In this document: piece by piece, positions 51,965 to 61,806 of the stretch
How positions within the stretch are numbered: the stretch's first letter is position 1
How the letters are laid out: every line of letters starts with the position of its first letter
Assembly (NCBI RefSeq): GCF_000019905.1
Contig: NC_010556.1
Location: 1,576,001 to 1,640,000, forward strand
Source: Exiguobacterium artemiae 255-15
GTDB taxonomy: Bacteria > Bacillota > Bacilli > Exiguobacteriales > Exiguobacteriaceae
Direction of reading: 5' to 3'
Length of the DNA: 64,000 nucleotides
Translations under genes and position numbers: made by a program
Notes under the pieces: generated by a model
Told to the model about the DNA's origin: nothing
The model's database searches: none
Seen by the model: the letters and a program-made list of their open reading frames with translations, nothing else

Positions 51965-53419
51965 ATGACTCAAACACGCAAACGGTTGGCACTTGCAGGT
52001 GCAACCGGATATATCGGACATAATCTCTTAAACGAACTCAAGAAAAAATATGATGTCATCGCCTTATCGCGAAACGGTGATGACAAGGATGATGAAGACC
52101 ATGTCGAGTGGCGCTCGTGTGATTTATTTTCGCTGAATGATACCATCGACGGTTTACAGGGCGCGGATATCGCCATCTATCTGGTCCATTCGATGATGCC
52201 GTCCGCTAAACTGACACAGGGCTCATTCGAAGATATGGATTTGATTTTAGCGGACAATTATGCCCGTGCCGCCAAAGAAAACGGCATTCAGCAAATCATC
52301 TACCTGAGCGGCATCATTCCGGAAGAAACGGAGGACTTGTCCCGCCATTTGAAAAGCCGTTTGGAAGTGGAACGTGTGCTTGGTGCTTACGGGACTCCCG
52401 TAACGACCATCCGGGCTGCGTTGATCGTCGGTCCAAAAGGATCTTCCTTCCCGATCTTATCGAAGCTCGTCAAACGGCTTCCCGTCATGTTGTTGCCGGA
52501 ATGGACACGGAATCAGACGCATCCCGTTGCATTGCCAGATGTCATTCATGCCCTCGGAGCAAGCGTCGGACGGGAAGATTTGAAAGACCGCGCCATTGAT
52601 ATCGGCGGTCCGGAATCGATGACGTATAAAGAAATGATTTTGAAAACAGCCGAAGTCATGGGGAAAAACCAACCGACGTTCGATATTCCTTTAATGACAG
52701 TCAAACTGTCCCGCCTTTGGGTGACATTAGTTTCCGGAGAGCCGAAGGAGACGGTCTATCCGCTCGTCGAGAGCATGGTCCACGAAATGGTCGCAGATCC
52801 GGATAAAATGGTGGACGGCATCAGCGACGGGAAAGTCACATTCGAGGAATCCGTTCGGATGGCGTTAAAAGAAGAGCAGAAGGAAAAGGATCAGAAAAAA
52901 CAATCGGGTCATTCGTCTAAAAAAGAAAAAGACGAAGTGCTCGATGTCCGGTCCGTTCAGCGTGTCCGTCTGCCGGAAGGACGCGATGCCAACTGGGCGG
53001 CAGATAACTATGTATCTTGGCTCTCCTCTTTCGCTAAGCCGTTCCTCACTTCTGTTGCGAACGAGACCGTCGTAAAGATTCAAGTGCCGTTTCTCGATGC
53101 ACCGCTTCTCGAATTGACGAAAGAACCGTTTCAGGATGCCGAGCAAGCTACGTACCGGATTACCGGCGGAATGTTTGCGCAAGTTCAGGAAGGCAGCAAA
53201 GGGCGGATTGAATTCCGACAAATTCCCGGATCCCAGGAGTGCCTGATTGCCATTCATGAATATGTACCGGCCTTACCATGGATCATTTACAAATCGACGC
53301 AAGCCAATATTCATTTGCTCGTCATGTACCTGTTTAAGCTCCATCTTCTCCGTCTGATGCAGACGACGGAACACGCTCCTGACGAGTCGGATATGATTGT
53401 CCCGGAAACAAACGCTTGA
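51965..53419 (+). CDS. NAD(P)-binding Rossmann protein with DUF2867-like C-terminus
   Basis: A 484-residue two-domain protein. Residues 1-290 are an atypical SDR/NmrA-like domain: GATGYIGHNLL, then IYLVHSM and IIYLSGIIPEE. A charged linker rich in Lys and Glu (295-325: KEEQKEKDQKK) follows. The C-terminal 150 residues resemble the DUF2867/SRPBCC-like domain found behind such domains (WAADNYVSWLS...WIIYKSTQ). In related proteins this pair is annotated as an oxidoreductase of unknown role. The start at 51965 follows GAGGGGG. Confidence 0.8.
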   Translation: MTQTRKRLALAGATGYIGHNLLNELKKKYDVIALSRNGDDKDDEDHVEWRSCDLFSLNDTIDGLQGADIAIYLVHSMMPSAKLTQGSFEDMDLILADNYARAAKENGIQQIIYLSGIIPEETEDLSRHLKSRLEVERVLGAYGTPVTTIRAALIVGPKGSSFPILSKLVKRLPVMLLPEWTRNQTHPVALPDVIHALGASVGREDLKDRAIDIGGPESMTYKEMILKTAEVMGKNQPTFDIPLMTVKLSRLWVTLVSGEPKETVYPLVESMVHEMVADPDKMVDGISDGKVTFEESVRMALKEEQKEKDQKKQSGHSSKKEKDEVLDVRSVQRVRLPEGRDANWAADNYVSWLSSFAKPFLTSVANETVVKIQVPFLDAPLLELTKEPFQDAEQATYRITGGMFAQVQEGSKGRIEFRQIPGSQECLIAIHEYVPALPWIIYKSTQANIHLLVMYLFKLHLLRLMQTTEHAPDESDMIVPETNA

Positions 53420-53446
53420 TTTTAAACAAACTCAGATTTCCTACCA

Positions 53447-53484
53447 GACTGAATTCCCCGAGAAGCGGGGATTCAGTCTTTTTT
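53447..53484 (+). terminator. Terminator of the NAD(P)-binding protein gene
   Basis: Stem GACTGAATTCCCCG / CGGGG-ATTCAGTC (53447-53460 and 53466-53478) with one bulge, followed by T6. Confidence 0.88.
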
Positions 53485-53680
53485 AATGACTTTTCACCAG
53501 CCGGGTTTTCGACGGACCGCTTGGTAATCAGTCTGTTATTATCATATAGCATTTTGCGGAATCCGTAAGTTTTAATGTCTTGCCTGTTGCTTGACTGCGG
53601 AACTTACCGATGAACAGATGACGGAACCAAAATAAGCGTGATACACTGAAGCTGGATTGTAAGAAAGGGGTTTCACACGC

Positions 53681-56600
53681 ATGCGCTCATTTGAAGAACG
53701 GTTAACGAATCACATTGAAGCGACCGCGCTTCTCACGACATTGATTCAACCCTCGTCGGATCAACTCCGGCTCGACAAGTTAAATAAATTTTCCGAGAAA
53801 TTATTAAAACGCGAATTTACGATTGCTTTTGCCGGACATTTTTCGGCCGGGAAATCAAGCATGATCAATGCACTGACCGGTGAGTCGATTTTACCGACCA
53901 GTCCGATTCCGACCAGTGCCAACATCGTCACATTACGCCGGGAAGAACAGGATGCTGCCATCATTCATTTTCACGACCGCCCTGCCGTAAAGCTCGCAGC
54001 GGCCGATTTACCGCATCTCGAGACGTTAGGACGTGACGGTACCGTTGAACGGATTGATATCACCCATGCCGGCTCAAACTTACCGCAAGGACTTGTTTTA
54101 ATGGATACACCGGGTGTCGATTCCGTCGATGACGCCCACCGGATTTCCACCGAATCCGCTTTACACCTGGCTGACTTGATTTTTTATGTCATGGACTACA
54201 ACCATGTCCAGTCCGAGCTGAACTTCACCGTCACTCGTGAATTGTTGACTTCCGTACCTGAACTGTATTTAATCGTTAATCAAATCGATAAACACCAGTC
54301 CAGCGAATTATCTTTTGCCGCCTTTAAGCGTTCCGTCGTTCAGTCGTTTGCTGCCCACGGCGTGGAACCAAAAGGAATCTTCTTTACGAGCTTACGGGAA
54401 GCGGATCATCCGGAAAATGACTTCCAGACCGTTAAAGAACTCGTCGATCACAGCATCCGGGACGTCCAGCCGAAACTGTTGCAATCAGCGGCTACTACAC
54501 TGGAATCCTTACATGCCGAACACGTGGCGTACCTCGAAACACGGATCGAGGAAGCCGCCGAATCGACAAATGAAGGATTGACACCGGCAGAACGGCGACA
54601 ATCGGATGCATTGCTTGAACAGCTGCACCAACTGGATTTACAACTCGAACTGATGGCTCCCGAACAATGGGTCAGCCGGTTTTCACAGCACCGGGAAAGC
54701 TTGTTGCGAAATGCCACTTTGATGCCGTTTGAACTTCGCGAGAAAATGCGGACCTTTTTAGAGACACGACAAGCGTCCTTTAAAGTCGGGTTCTTCAGAA
54801 GTGCGAAAAAGACACAGTCCACCCAGCAACAGGTAGCAGACGAACTCTTGCGGGCGTATCAATCCGTCACGACATCCGAAATTGCCTTGCATCTTCGGAA
54901 ATTGATGAAACAATCGTTGGCGGAAGCCGGTATCTTAACTGATCAGCATACGATGCAGATCGACAACTATCCACTTGATCCACCGCTTCGTGTCATCGAG
55001 GATGCTGTCCAGGAAGGCATTACGATTACCGGTGAATCCGTCCTCCAGTTTACGAATCGTGTCGTCAGTCTGACGGCTGACTGGTATACGAAAGAGACGA
55101 ACCGCTGGCGGGACGGAATTCGAGCGGAATTCGAACAAACAGATGGCAGCGTCAAACAAGAGGTGCTGACAGAACAAACCCGTTTACGTCAAAAATGTGA
55201 CCTATTGAAAGCCGAAGCAGACGCCCGGCAAGTCTTAAACACGTATCTCGAACAGGCCGACTCACCGACGGACAAGCAATTGCAAACCGCAAAACAACAG
55301 GTTTTGCTTTGGCAACAGGAACTGATTCAGGCCGAGCAAGCGTTAATCCCGTTCCAACCGCAGGAAACGCTGGAGGAAGTCGCCGTCGCGGCAGAAGCGG
55401 TTCGGTTAACCGATGTCGAGGACACACGTGCCTATACGCCGGAAGAAATGCACCAGATTCAAACGATTTTGTCGTCCGTTCCCGGATTCGAAGAGACGGT
55501 CGCCTACTTGCAAGACAAACTGAAGCGGGTCGCTTCGAGTACCTTTACGATTGCTTTATTCGGTGCGTTCAGCGCCGGAAAATCATCTTTTTGCAACGCG
55601 CTGCTCGGACAACCAGTCTTGCCTGTCTCGCCTAATCCGACGACGGCTTCGATTAACCGGATTAATCCCGTCAGTGCAGCACATCTGCACGGGACGGCGA
55701 CCATCTGCTTTAAGACGGAGCAGGAACTCGTTGCTGAATTAAACGACCTCCTTCAGGCGTTCAATGCCACAGTCACTTCTTTGAAAGAAGCGGCGGATTG
55801 GATCGAATCCCAGCCGACACATACATTACGGGATGCTTCTTTCTTACGGGCCTTTGCAACCGGTTATCCGACTGTTGCGCCGTTCGTCGGAACGACACAA
55901 ACAGTCGATCAAACGACGTTCACCGATTACGTCGCAAAAGAGCACCTCAGTTGCTTCGTCGATGTCATCGATTTGTACTTTGACAGCCCGTTGACCCGTC
56001 TCGGAATTACATTGGTCGATACGCCGGGTGCCGACTCGATCAATGCCCGTCATACGGATGTCGCGTTCGACTATATTAAGGATGCAGATGCCATCTTATT
56101 CGTGACGTATTTCAATCACGCGTTCGCCCGTGCGGACCGGGAGTTTCTGATTCAGCTCGGCCGTGTCAAGGATGCCTTCGAACTGGACAAGATGTTTTTC
56201 ATCGTCAATGCAATTGACCTCGCACAAAACGAGGGTGAAAAACAAGCGGTGCTGCAGTATGTCGAGACGGAACTACAGCGGTTCGGCATTCGGACCCCTC
56301 GTCTGTTCGGCGTCTCGAGTCTTCAGGCGTTGGCAAAGAAGCAGACGGACCGAGCTCTCGACTCGGGTCTTCCTGTCTTCGAAGACGCCTTCCATCAGTT
56401 TTTGGAACGGGATCTGAAAGGACTGGCTGTCCAAGTATTGTCGGAGGAAACGGAGAAAACCGTGCACCGGTTACGTCAATTGATGGATCAGACCGAGTTC
56501 AACATCGCCCGTAAAGAAACACGTCTCGAAGAACTGGATGACTTGAAACAGACGATTGAAGCACACTTTTCGGATCCAAGAACCGAGTTACTTCGTCATG

Positions 56601-57268
56601 CCTTGTTTGCGGAAATTCATGAGCTGCTGCACCATGTCAACCAACGGATCTATTATCGTTTCCCTGACTTCTTCAAGGAAGCGTATCATCCCGTCCGCTT
56701 TGCGAATGCCACAAAACAGCAGGCGTTGCAGGAAGCGCTTGTCGAGCTGCTCGGCTTTTTGAAATATGATTTTGAACAAGAATTACGTGTAACCCACTTC
56801 CGGATTGACGGCTGGATCAAAGCTGCGCTCGTCCAACGTTTCCAGGAAGAGGAACGGTATGCGGTGAAGTTGAATCCCTCTTTCCAACTGTCCCCATTCG
56901 AAGCGCCGGCGATGACGTCCGTTCATTTCGAGGGGCCGTTCCAGGATGCGACGCCGTATCAGTCCGTGAAACAGTATTTCCGTAATCCAAAAGCCTTTTT
57001 TGAACGCAATGAAAAGGAACAATTGAAAGATGCTTTGATTCAGTTGACGAAACCGGATGCGACCTCTTATCTGGAAACGGAAGAACAGCGGTTGCGCGAA
57101 CTCGCGCAGCAACATGTCGCCCGTCTGCTCGACGAGATGTATGCCCGGATTTCCGAAACCCTGCATAAACAAATCGAGATGGAACGAACCAGTTTGGCGA
57201 CGACCGACCATCTCGAGCAATTCAAACAAGCTTACACCAGCATCAGCCATCTCAATCAAACCGTTTAA
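53681..57268 (+). CDS. dynA: DynA, double bacterial dynamin
   Basis: A 1195-residue protein with two dynamin-like GTPase units in one chain, as in B. subtilis DynA (YpbR, 1193 residues). Unit 1 has the P-loop GHFSAGKSS (52-60), DTPGVDS and NQIDK; unit 2 has GAFSAGKSS (628-636), DTPGADS and NAIDL. Each is followed by a long helical stalk with membrane-binding tips. DynA binds and fuses membranes and helps repair phage- or antibiotic-damaged cell membranes. AAAGGGG lies ten bases before the ATG. Monocistronic. Confidence 0.96.
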   Translation: MRSFEERLTNHIEATALLTTLIQPSSDQLRLDKLNKFSEKLLKREFTIAFAGHFSAGKSSMINALTGESILPTSPIPTSANIVTLRREEQDAAIIHFHDRPAVKLAAADLPHLETLGRDGTVERIDITHAGSNLPQGLVLMDTPGVDSVDDAHRISTESALHLADLIFYVMDYNHVQSELNFTVTRELLTSVPELYLIVNQIDKHQSSELSFAAFKRSVVQSFAAHGVEPKGIFFTSLREADHPENDFQTVKELVDHSIRDVQPKLLQSAATTLESLHAEHVAYLETRIEEAAESTNEGLTPAERRQSDALLEQLHQLDLQLELMAPEQWVSRFSQHRESLLRNATLMPFELREKMRTFLETRQASFKVGFFRSAKKTQSTQQQVADELLRAYQSVTTSEIALHLRKLMKQSLAEAGILTDQHTMQIDNYPLDPPLRVIEDAVQEGITITGESVLQFTNRVVSLTADWYTKETNRWRDGIRAEFEQTDGSVKQEVLTEQTRLRQKCDLLKAEADARQVLNTYLEQADSPTDKQLQTAKQQVLLWQQELIQAEQALIPFQPQETLEEVAVAAEAVRLTDVEDTRAYTPEEMHQIQTILSSVPGFEETVAYLQDKLKRVASSTFTIALFGAFSAGKSSFCNALLGQPVLPVSPNPTTASINRINPVSAAHLHGTATICFKTEQELVAELNDLLQAFNATVTSLKEAADWIESQPTHTLRDASFLRAFATGYPTVAPFVGTTQTVDQTTFTDYVAKEHLSCFVDVIDLYFDSPLTRLGITLVDTPGADSINARHTDVAFDYIKDADAILFVTYFNHAFARADREFLIQLGRVKDAFELDKMFFIVNAIDLAQNEGEKQAVLQYVETELQRFGIRTPRLFGVSSLQALAKKQTDRALDSGLPVFEDAFHQFLERDLKGLAVQVLSEETEKTVHRLRQLMDQTEFNIARKETRLEELDDLKQTIEAHFSDPRTELLRHALFAEIHELLHHVNQRIYYRFPDFFKEAYHPVRFANATKQQALQEALVELLGFLKYDFEQELRVTHFRIDGWIKAALVQRFQEEERYAVKLNPSFQLSPFEAPAMTSVHFEGPFQDATPYQSVKQYFRNPKAFFERNEKEQLKDALIQLTKPDATSYLETEEQRLRELAQQHVARLLDEMYARISETLHKQIEMERTSLATTDHLEQFKQAYTSISHLNQTV

Positions 57269-57290
57269 TTTTTCCCGTAGGCGGTACACA

Positions 57291-57346
57291 AAGAACCCGG
57301 ATCAGCTGCTCTTCTACAGAAGATGCGGCTGGTCCGGGTTCTTTTT
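57291..57346. terminator. Bidirectional terminator
   Basis: Long stem AAGAACCCGGA-CAGC / GCTGG-TCCGGGTTCTT (57291-57343) between dynA and the convergent LysR gene; it overlaps the last codons of the LysR gene. Confidence 0.85.
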
Positions 57347-58267
57347 AGCGTCTGCTGTGCGATCAGACGGATGCGGCCAATACGATTTGAAATAATGCAG
57401 CACATAGTCTTCGACGTGGCGCACAAGCGGACGCTGCTCGACTCCCGACAAACGGTTTAACGAGACGTCCCATAACATCGGCGGGTCAAACGGTAAGATA
57501 CGGATATCATCGGCATGATGAAACCGGAGAATCGGTTCCGGCAAAATCGACACAACGTCGAGTTCTTGCACCATCCCGATCAATAAATCCCAGGCACCGG
57601 ACGTAAAAAAGATCTGTGGTTCGACCTGTACATGGCGGAACTGGGATAAAATTTGATGATGCAACATAAAACTGTCATTGAGGATGACGAGCGGTTCCTC
57701 TGCCAAATCACGATAAGACACGCTTTCAGATTCGCTTAACGGATGGCTCGGTCTGACCGCGACGACGACTTCATCTTCAATCAACCGATGCCGTTCGATT
57801 CCGTATGTCTCCCCCGGTTCAATTAAAATCGCCAGATCCAATTCTTCAAGCAGCAGCCGGCGTTTCAATTCAAATGCCCCTTCTTCGATGATTTCCAACT
57901 CGATACCGGGATGTTCCGCCATCAATTTCGGAATCAGTTGCGAAAAGAGAACGGGCAGAATGACCGGCGGAATCCCGAGCCGGACTTTCCCGCGTAGTAC
58001 ACGCGACCGCTCGTGCAGGTGTTCCATCATTTGTTGATGTCCGTGCAGGACACTGAGGGCATCCTCATAAAATTGTTGTCCGGCGTCTGTCAGACCGGTC
58101 AGTCGTCCATGGTGCCGCAAAAACAATTCCACTTGTTCCAATTCTTCAAATTCTCGCACCAGTTGACTGAGCGCCGGTTGCGAAATATGCAGATGTTTGG
58201 ATGCCCGCGTTAAATTATACGCATGGTCTACGATCGTCGTAAAAAACGTCAATTGCCGGATATCCAC
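57314..58267 (-). CDS. LysR family transcriptional regulator (CynR/CitR-like)
   Basis: A 317-residue LysR-type regulator. The helix-turn-helix is ASKHLHISQPALSQLVREFE, and the effector domain runs from about 92 to 290 with GIPPVILPVLFSQLIPKL. The target is not evident; its 5' neighbour corA is on the same strand 14 bp upstream, so it may simply be read through from corA. It starts with GTG at 58267, preceded by AGGGGGGAG. Confidence 0.9.
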   Translation of the reverse strand: MDIRQLTFFTTIVDHAYNLTRASKHLHISQPALSQLVREFEELEQVELFLRHHGRLTGLTDAGQQFYEDALSVLHGHQQMMEHLHERSRVLRGKVRLGIPPVILPVLFSQLIPKLMAEHPGIELEIIEEGAFELKRRLLLEELDLAILIEPGETYGIERHRLIEDEVVVAVRPSHPLSESESVSYRDLAEEPLVILNDSFMLHHQILSQFRHVQVEPQIFFTSGAWDLLIGMVQELDVVSILPEPILRFHHADDIRILPFDPPMLWDVSLNRLSGVEQRPLVRHVEDYVLHYFKSYWPHPSDRTADAKKNPDQPHLL

Positions 58268-58281
58268 CGGACTCCCCCCTC

Positions 58282-59238
58282 TTACTCATCAAACCAATGA
58301 TTTTTTCTAAAGTACACAATCATCCCCAACGCAATGACTGCCATCCCCCCGAGTGTAAAGAAATAACCAAAACGTGTCGTCAGTTCCGGCATATGTTCAA
58401 AGTTCATCCCATAGATGCCGGCAATGAACGTTAACGGCATGAAGATGGTTGTAAAAATCGTTAACGTTTTCATGATATTATTCATCCGGTACGAGTTGAG
58501 GGAAATGAAATTATCCCGGAATTCGGACGTCATTTCCCGGTTATACTCAATCATTTCGTTCAGTTTGAGCAGATGATCGTAAATATCCTGGAAAAATGCT
58601 TTTTTATTGGCATGAATCGCAAGCCGACGGGATTCAACGACCCGGTATAACAAATCCCGCATCGGTAAGAGCGTTCGGGCAACAACTAATAAATCGGACC
58701 GAATCTCAAATATCTCTTCCATGATCCGTTTATCATTCCCACGCTGTTCATACCGTCCTTCCAGTGCAAAAATCTTGTCTTCCAACGCATGAACGATCGG
58801 AAAATAACCATCGACGATTTTATCCATGATTTTATGTACAATTTCAATGGTCCAATGCTCGGAATCATCATGTAGACGCTGGAAAGCTTGGAACACTACG
58901 TCAATTTCACTTGACGGCTGCTCGTGGTAGGACACCACATAGTTCTCATTGACAAACAGGTTGATTTCTTTTCCTTTCAATGACTCCGTATCCAGGGCAT
59001 GGAGCACAAAAAAACTGTATCCGTCGTAATATTCCAGCTTCGGACGTTGTAAGTATTGAAAACAGTCTTCGAGGGCCAGCGGATGAAAATCAAAGACGGA
59101 AATCAACTGTTGTTTTTCTTGCTCCGTCGGCTGATTGAAATCAACGAAATACCATTTGATGTCAGGTGCGTGAATACGACCCAAGCCATCGTCCATTACA
59201 ACTTGATGATCCGTCGTCACCAAAAGACAGCGTATCAT
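58282..59238 (-). CDS. corA: CorA magnesium/divalent cation transporter
   Basis: A 318-residue CorA/MIT-family channel. A large N-terminal cytoplasmic domain precedes two C-terminal membrane helices. The signature GMN motif is at 277-279 in GIYGMNFEHMPEL, and the second helix ends in the basic FRKNHWFDE. It mediates uptake of Mg2+ and possibly Co2+. It is chosen to start at the ATG 59238, seven bases after AAGGTG; an ATG two codons earlier is too close to this site. No magnesium riboswitch is seen upstream. Confidence 0.93.
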   Translation of the reverse strand: MIRCLLVTTDHQVVMDDGLGRIHAPDIKWYFVDFNQPTEQEKQQLISVFDFHPLALEDCFQYLQRPKLEYYDGYSFFVLHALDTESLKGKEINLFVNENYVVSYHEQPSSEIDVVFQAFQRLHDDSEHWTIEIVHKIMDKIVDGYFPIVHALEDKIFALEGRYEQRGNDKRIMEEIFEIRSDLLVVARTLLPMRDLLYRVVESRRLAIHANKKAFFQDIYDHLLKLNEMIEYNREMTSEFRDNFISLNSYRMNNIMKTLTIFTTIFMPLTFIAGIYGMNFEHMPELTTRFGYFFTLGGMAVIALGMIVYFRKNHWFDE

Positions 59239-59304
59239 GAACATTCACCTTCTTTTCGTCACGGTTTGTGTAATCAGTATCGCAAACAATCTGTTCGATT
59301 TCCA

Positions 59305-59342
59305 TAAAAAAAAGACTGCAGGTTTTATCAAGCCCTACAGTC
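59305..59342 (-). terminator. Terminator of the 182-residue membrane protein gene
   Basis: Stem GACTG-AGG / CCCT-CAGTC type hairpin (59314-59342), followed on the minus strand by T8. Confidence 0.8.
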
Positions 59343-59349
59343 CCTTCCT

Positions 59350-59898
59350 TTATCCTCGTTCGAAGTAAAAGCCACTCCAGTAGACATGACGATACGTAAA
59401 TTCTTTACCGCTTTTAGTCGTCACAAGCATTTCATCTTCCGAAACGACAGCAATCTTAACCGGTGTTTCCCCGTGATCCGTCAAGAAGTTTAGAATCTCT
59501 AGATGACGATTCAACCACAACCGGCGACGGAACCAGCGGAACCGACTAAACGCAGCTGTAAAGTGTAGGATCGATAACAGCATGATGATCATACCGAACG
59601 GTAACGGTATATCAAACAACGCGATTAAATAAAAGTCCGCAACGATTAAAAAGACGGATAACCCCATCTCGGTCATTTCCATAAAGGAAGCTTTATACGT
59701 TGCAAAATACGTCATGACACGAAATAAAACAATGACCGTCAAATATGGTACAAAATAAAGACGAAAAATGTTGTCCGACCCACTATTGACATACATGAGC
59801 AAGGGCAGGAAGAAGAGCAACTTCCAAATTAGGATGGCGGAATAAAACAAAGTGTGATCCGTGTAGCGTTTGCGTACGATGGCGCGACTAATGTTCAT
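59350..59898 (-). CDS. Hypothetical membrane protein
   Basis: A 182-residue protein with about four membrane segments (18-36, 47-64, 74-94, 99-118) and a basic loop RFRWFRRRLWLNRH. A soluble C-terminal part of about 50 residues follows, of SH3-like beta pattern (KIAVVSEDEMLVTTKSGKEF shown in part). No family is recognised. The ribosome binding site is AAGGAGG. Confidence 0.7.
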   Translation of the reverse strand: MNISRAIVRKRYTDHTLFYSAILIWKLLFFLPLLMYVNSGSDNIFRLYFVPYLTVIVLFRVMTYFATYKASFMEMTEMGLSVFLIVADFYLIALFDIPLPFGMIIMLLSILHFTAAFSRFRWFRRRLWLNRHLEILNFLTDHGETPVKIAVVSEDEMLVTTKSGKEFTYRHVYWSGFYFERG

Positions 59899-59995
59899 TG
59901 CCTTCCCCTCCTTCAGTGATGACTACATGTTCGAGTCGATGATGTCGGGTTCTGATGCCTATAAGGGTATGTTTCCTCATTGAAGCGTTTCTAAT

Positions 59996-60042
59996 CGTAT
60001 ATTTCGTGTGAAATATCGGTTTATATTCAGTATACGAAATAT
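59996..60042. repeat. AT-rich inverted repeats upstream of the FAD oxidoreductase gene
   Basis: Perfect stem ATATTTC-GTGT-GAAATAT (59999-60016). ATACGAAATAT follows at 60032-60042 and is the reverse complement of a variant of the left arm. The arrangement could be an operator; the bases 59899-60159 otherwise hold nothing I can name. Confidence 0.4.
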
Positions 60043-60159
60043 TTTAATAAAAAGTTTTACTTTCCCATCATTCCCCATATTTATAATGTGCTGCCTCATC
60101 AAAATTTGTCGATTTTGATTTTTTTCTTTACACTTGATAAAGATCACTTTGGAAATGAG

Positions 60160-61269
60160 ATGAAAAACATGTACAGCCACATCATTGTCGGTGCCGGAAT
60201 CCTCGGAACATCGACCGCTTATCATTTAGCAAAACAAGGAGCGAATGTCCTCCTCGTCGACCGGAAAGAAGCCGGACGTGCCACACATGTCGCAGCTGGT
60301 ATCATCTGTCCCTGGATGACACAGCGACGAAATAAAGCCTGGTACCGCCTCGCCAATAACGGAGCCCATTACTACGATAAGTTGATCCCGGAACTGGAGG
60401 CGCTCGGCGAAACAACGACAGGCTATCAAAAAGTCGGAACCATCGCCTTGCATGAAACATCAAAAATCGAAAAAATGCAGATGATTGCGGAAAATCGTTT
60501 CCCGGAAGCACCGGCCATTCAACGCATCGAACGATTGACGGCTGATCAGGTCCGGTCGATGTTTCCTTTGATTGAGTTCGTCGAAGATGCTCTGTTCGTC
60601 TCAGGAGGCGCCCGTGTCGACGGTCGTGCCTTACGGGCTGCCATGGAACGCGGAGCGATCAAACACGCGGCTACCATCCTTGAAGCGGACGCCTCGCTGG
60701 TCGTCGTCGACGGTCACGTTCAAGGGGTTCAAATCGGTCAGGACATCCACTATGCCGACCAGGTCATCTTGACTGCAGGTGTCTGGGTCAACGAGTTACT
60801 TGAACCGTTGCAAACAAAGCTTGATATTCGAGCCGAAAAAGGACAGATTCTTCATTTGGATATCTCGAATGACCAGTCGAAAGAATGGCCCGTCATCATG
60901 GGACAGCGCGGTTTATATCTCGTCTCGATCGAGGACGGCAAACTCGCCCTCGGTTCGACACATGAAAAACAACTCGATTATAACCTTCAGCCGACCGTCA
61001 AAGGCATGTACGCCTTGTTGACTCGCGCCATTCCCGTGGCACCGGCACTCGAAGAAGCCAACATTAATGAGATGCGTGTTGGTCTCCGCCCGTATACAAG
61101 TAATTCCTTACCTGTCATCGGCAGGCTGGCGAATCATCCGAATGTTTTAATCGCTAACGGTCTCGGAGCCTCCGGCCTAACGATTGGTCCGTATCTCGGT
61201 CAAGAGTTGGCGAAACTGGCACTCGATCAGGAGTTAGAAATTGATTTGAACGATTATCTTTTACAGTAA
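60160..61269 (+). CDS. FAD-dependent amine/amino acid oxidoreductase (DAO family)
   Basis: A 369-residue flavoprotein of the D-amino acid oxidase/glycine oxidase superfamily. The FAD-binding loop is VGAGILGTSTA, followed by the acidic VDRKEAG, and the C-terminal FAD segment is GLRPYTSNSLPVIG with NGLGASGLTIGP. The substrate may be a D-amino acid, sarcosine-like compound or proline. It starts at 60160 (MKNMYSH), six bases after GGA; the frame extends further but in a non-conserved stretch. Confidence 0.87.
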   Translation: MKNMYSHIIVGAGILGTSTAYHLAKQGANVLLVDRKEAGRATHVAAGIICPWMTQRRNKAWYRLANNGAHYYDKLIPELEALGETTTGYQKVGTIALHETSKIEKMQMIAENRFPEAPAIQRIERLTADQVRSMFPLIEFVEDALFVSGGARVDGRALRAAMERGAIKHAATILEADASLVVVDGHVQGVQIGQDIHYADQVILTAGVWVNELLEPLQTKLDIRAEKGQILHLDISNDQSKEWPVIMGQRGLYLVSIEDGKLALGSTHEKQLDYNLQPTVKGMYALLTRAIPVAPALEEANINEMRVGLRPYTSNSLPVIGRLANHPNVLIANGLGASGLTIGPYLGQELAKLALDQELEIDLNDYLLQ

Positions 61270-61369
61270 CCTGTTCACGGTTTACGTATTATCATCTGTA
61301 TAGTAGATATACCCTTTACAAAACAAGAACAAACGTTCTTTTAATTTGACTTATGAAGGAGTTCTGGAT

Positions 61370-61708
61370 GTGCATCCGATAAAAGCTATGGTGACCCTTA
61401 AACAATTTGAAGCGTTGGACATTCGTGTCGGCACTATCCGTTCCCTCAGCTTTTCAGACACTCAAGCAGACTTTTTAGTTCTGTCGGTTGTGTTTGAAGA
61501 TTTTCAGCAATCCGTCTTTCTGGATTGGAAAGAAACACGGTTCGAGTATGAAGAAATCATCGGGAAACAAGCTTTGATCCTGCTCAACGTTCCCGGCATC
61601 GTCGCCGGTACGACCGGTCGTGTATTGGAACTCGGGACACGGGATCATCTGATGCCGGTACTCGCCTGTCCGGAACATCCGATCCCTGACGGCAGTCGCT
61701 TAAGTTAA
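61370..61708 (+). CDS. CsaA-like tRNA-binding domain protein
   Basis: A 112-residue OB-fold protein of the CsaA/methionyl-tRNA synthetase C-terminal type: FEALDIRVGTI, a central strand ending QQSVFLD, IGKQALILLNVP and VLELGTRDHLMPVLA. B. subtilis CsaA has 110 residues and was reported to have chaperone- and tRNA-binding activity. Several positions differ from CsaA, for example the usual K-Q-S-S-A-Q stretch is QQSVFLD, so function may differ. It starts with GTG at 61370, eight bases after AAGGAG. Confidence 0.8.
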   Translation: MHPIKAMVTLKQFEALDIRVGTIRSLSFSDTQADFLVLSVVFEDFQQSVFLDWKETRFEYEEIIGKQALILLNVPGIVAGTTGRVLELGTRDHLMPVLACPEHPIPDGSRLS

Positions 61709-61766
61709 CACTGTCTGAACCTCCGGTCTGACTTAAAAAAGAAGGAATCGCCATCAAAGATTGAAC

Positions 61767-61794
61767 TGCTCCCCGTCAAGTAGACAGGATAAAT
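61767..61794 (+). repeat. Left inverted repeat of the IS3 element
   Basis: Begins TGCTCCCC and contains AAGTAGACAG; counterpart of 63404-63431. Confidence 0.88.
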
Positions 61795-61806
61795 AATAAA
61801 AATCTT

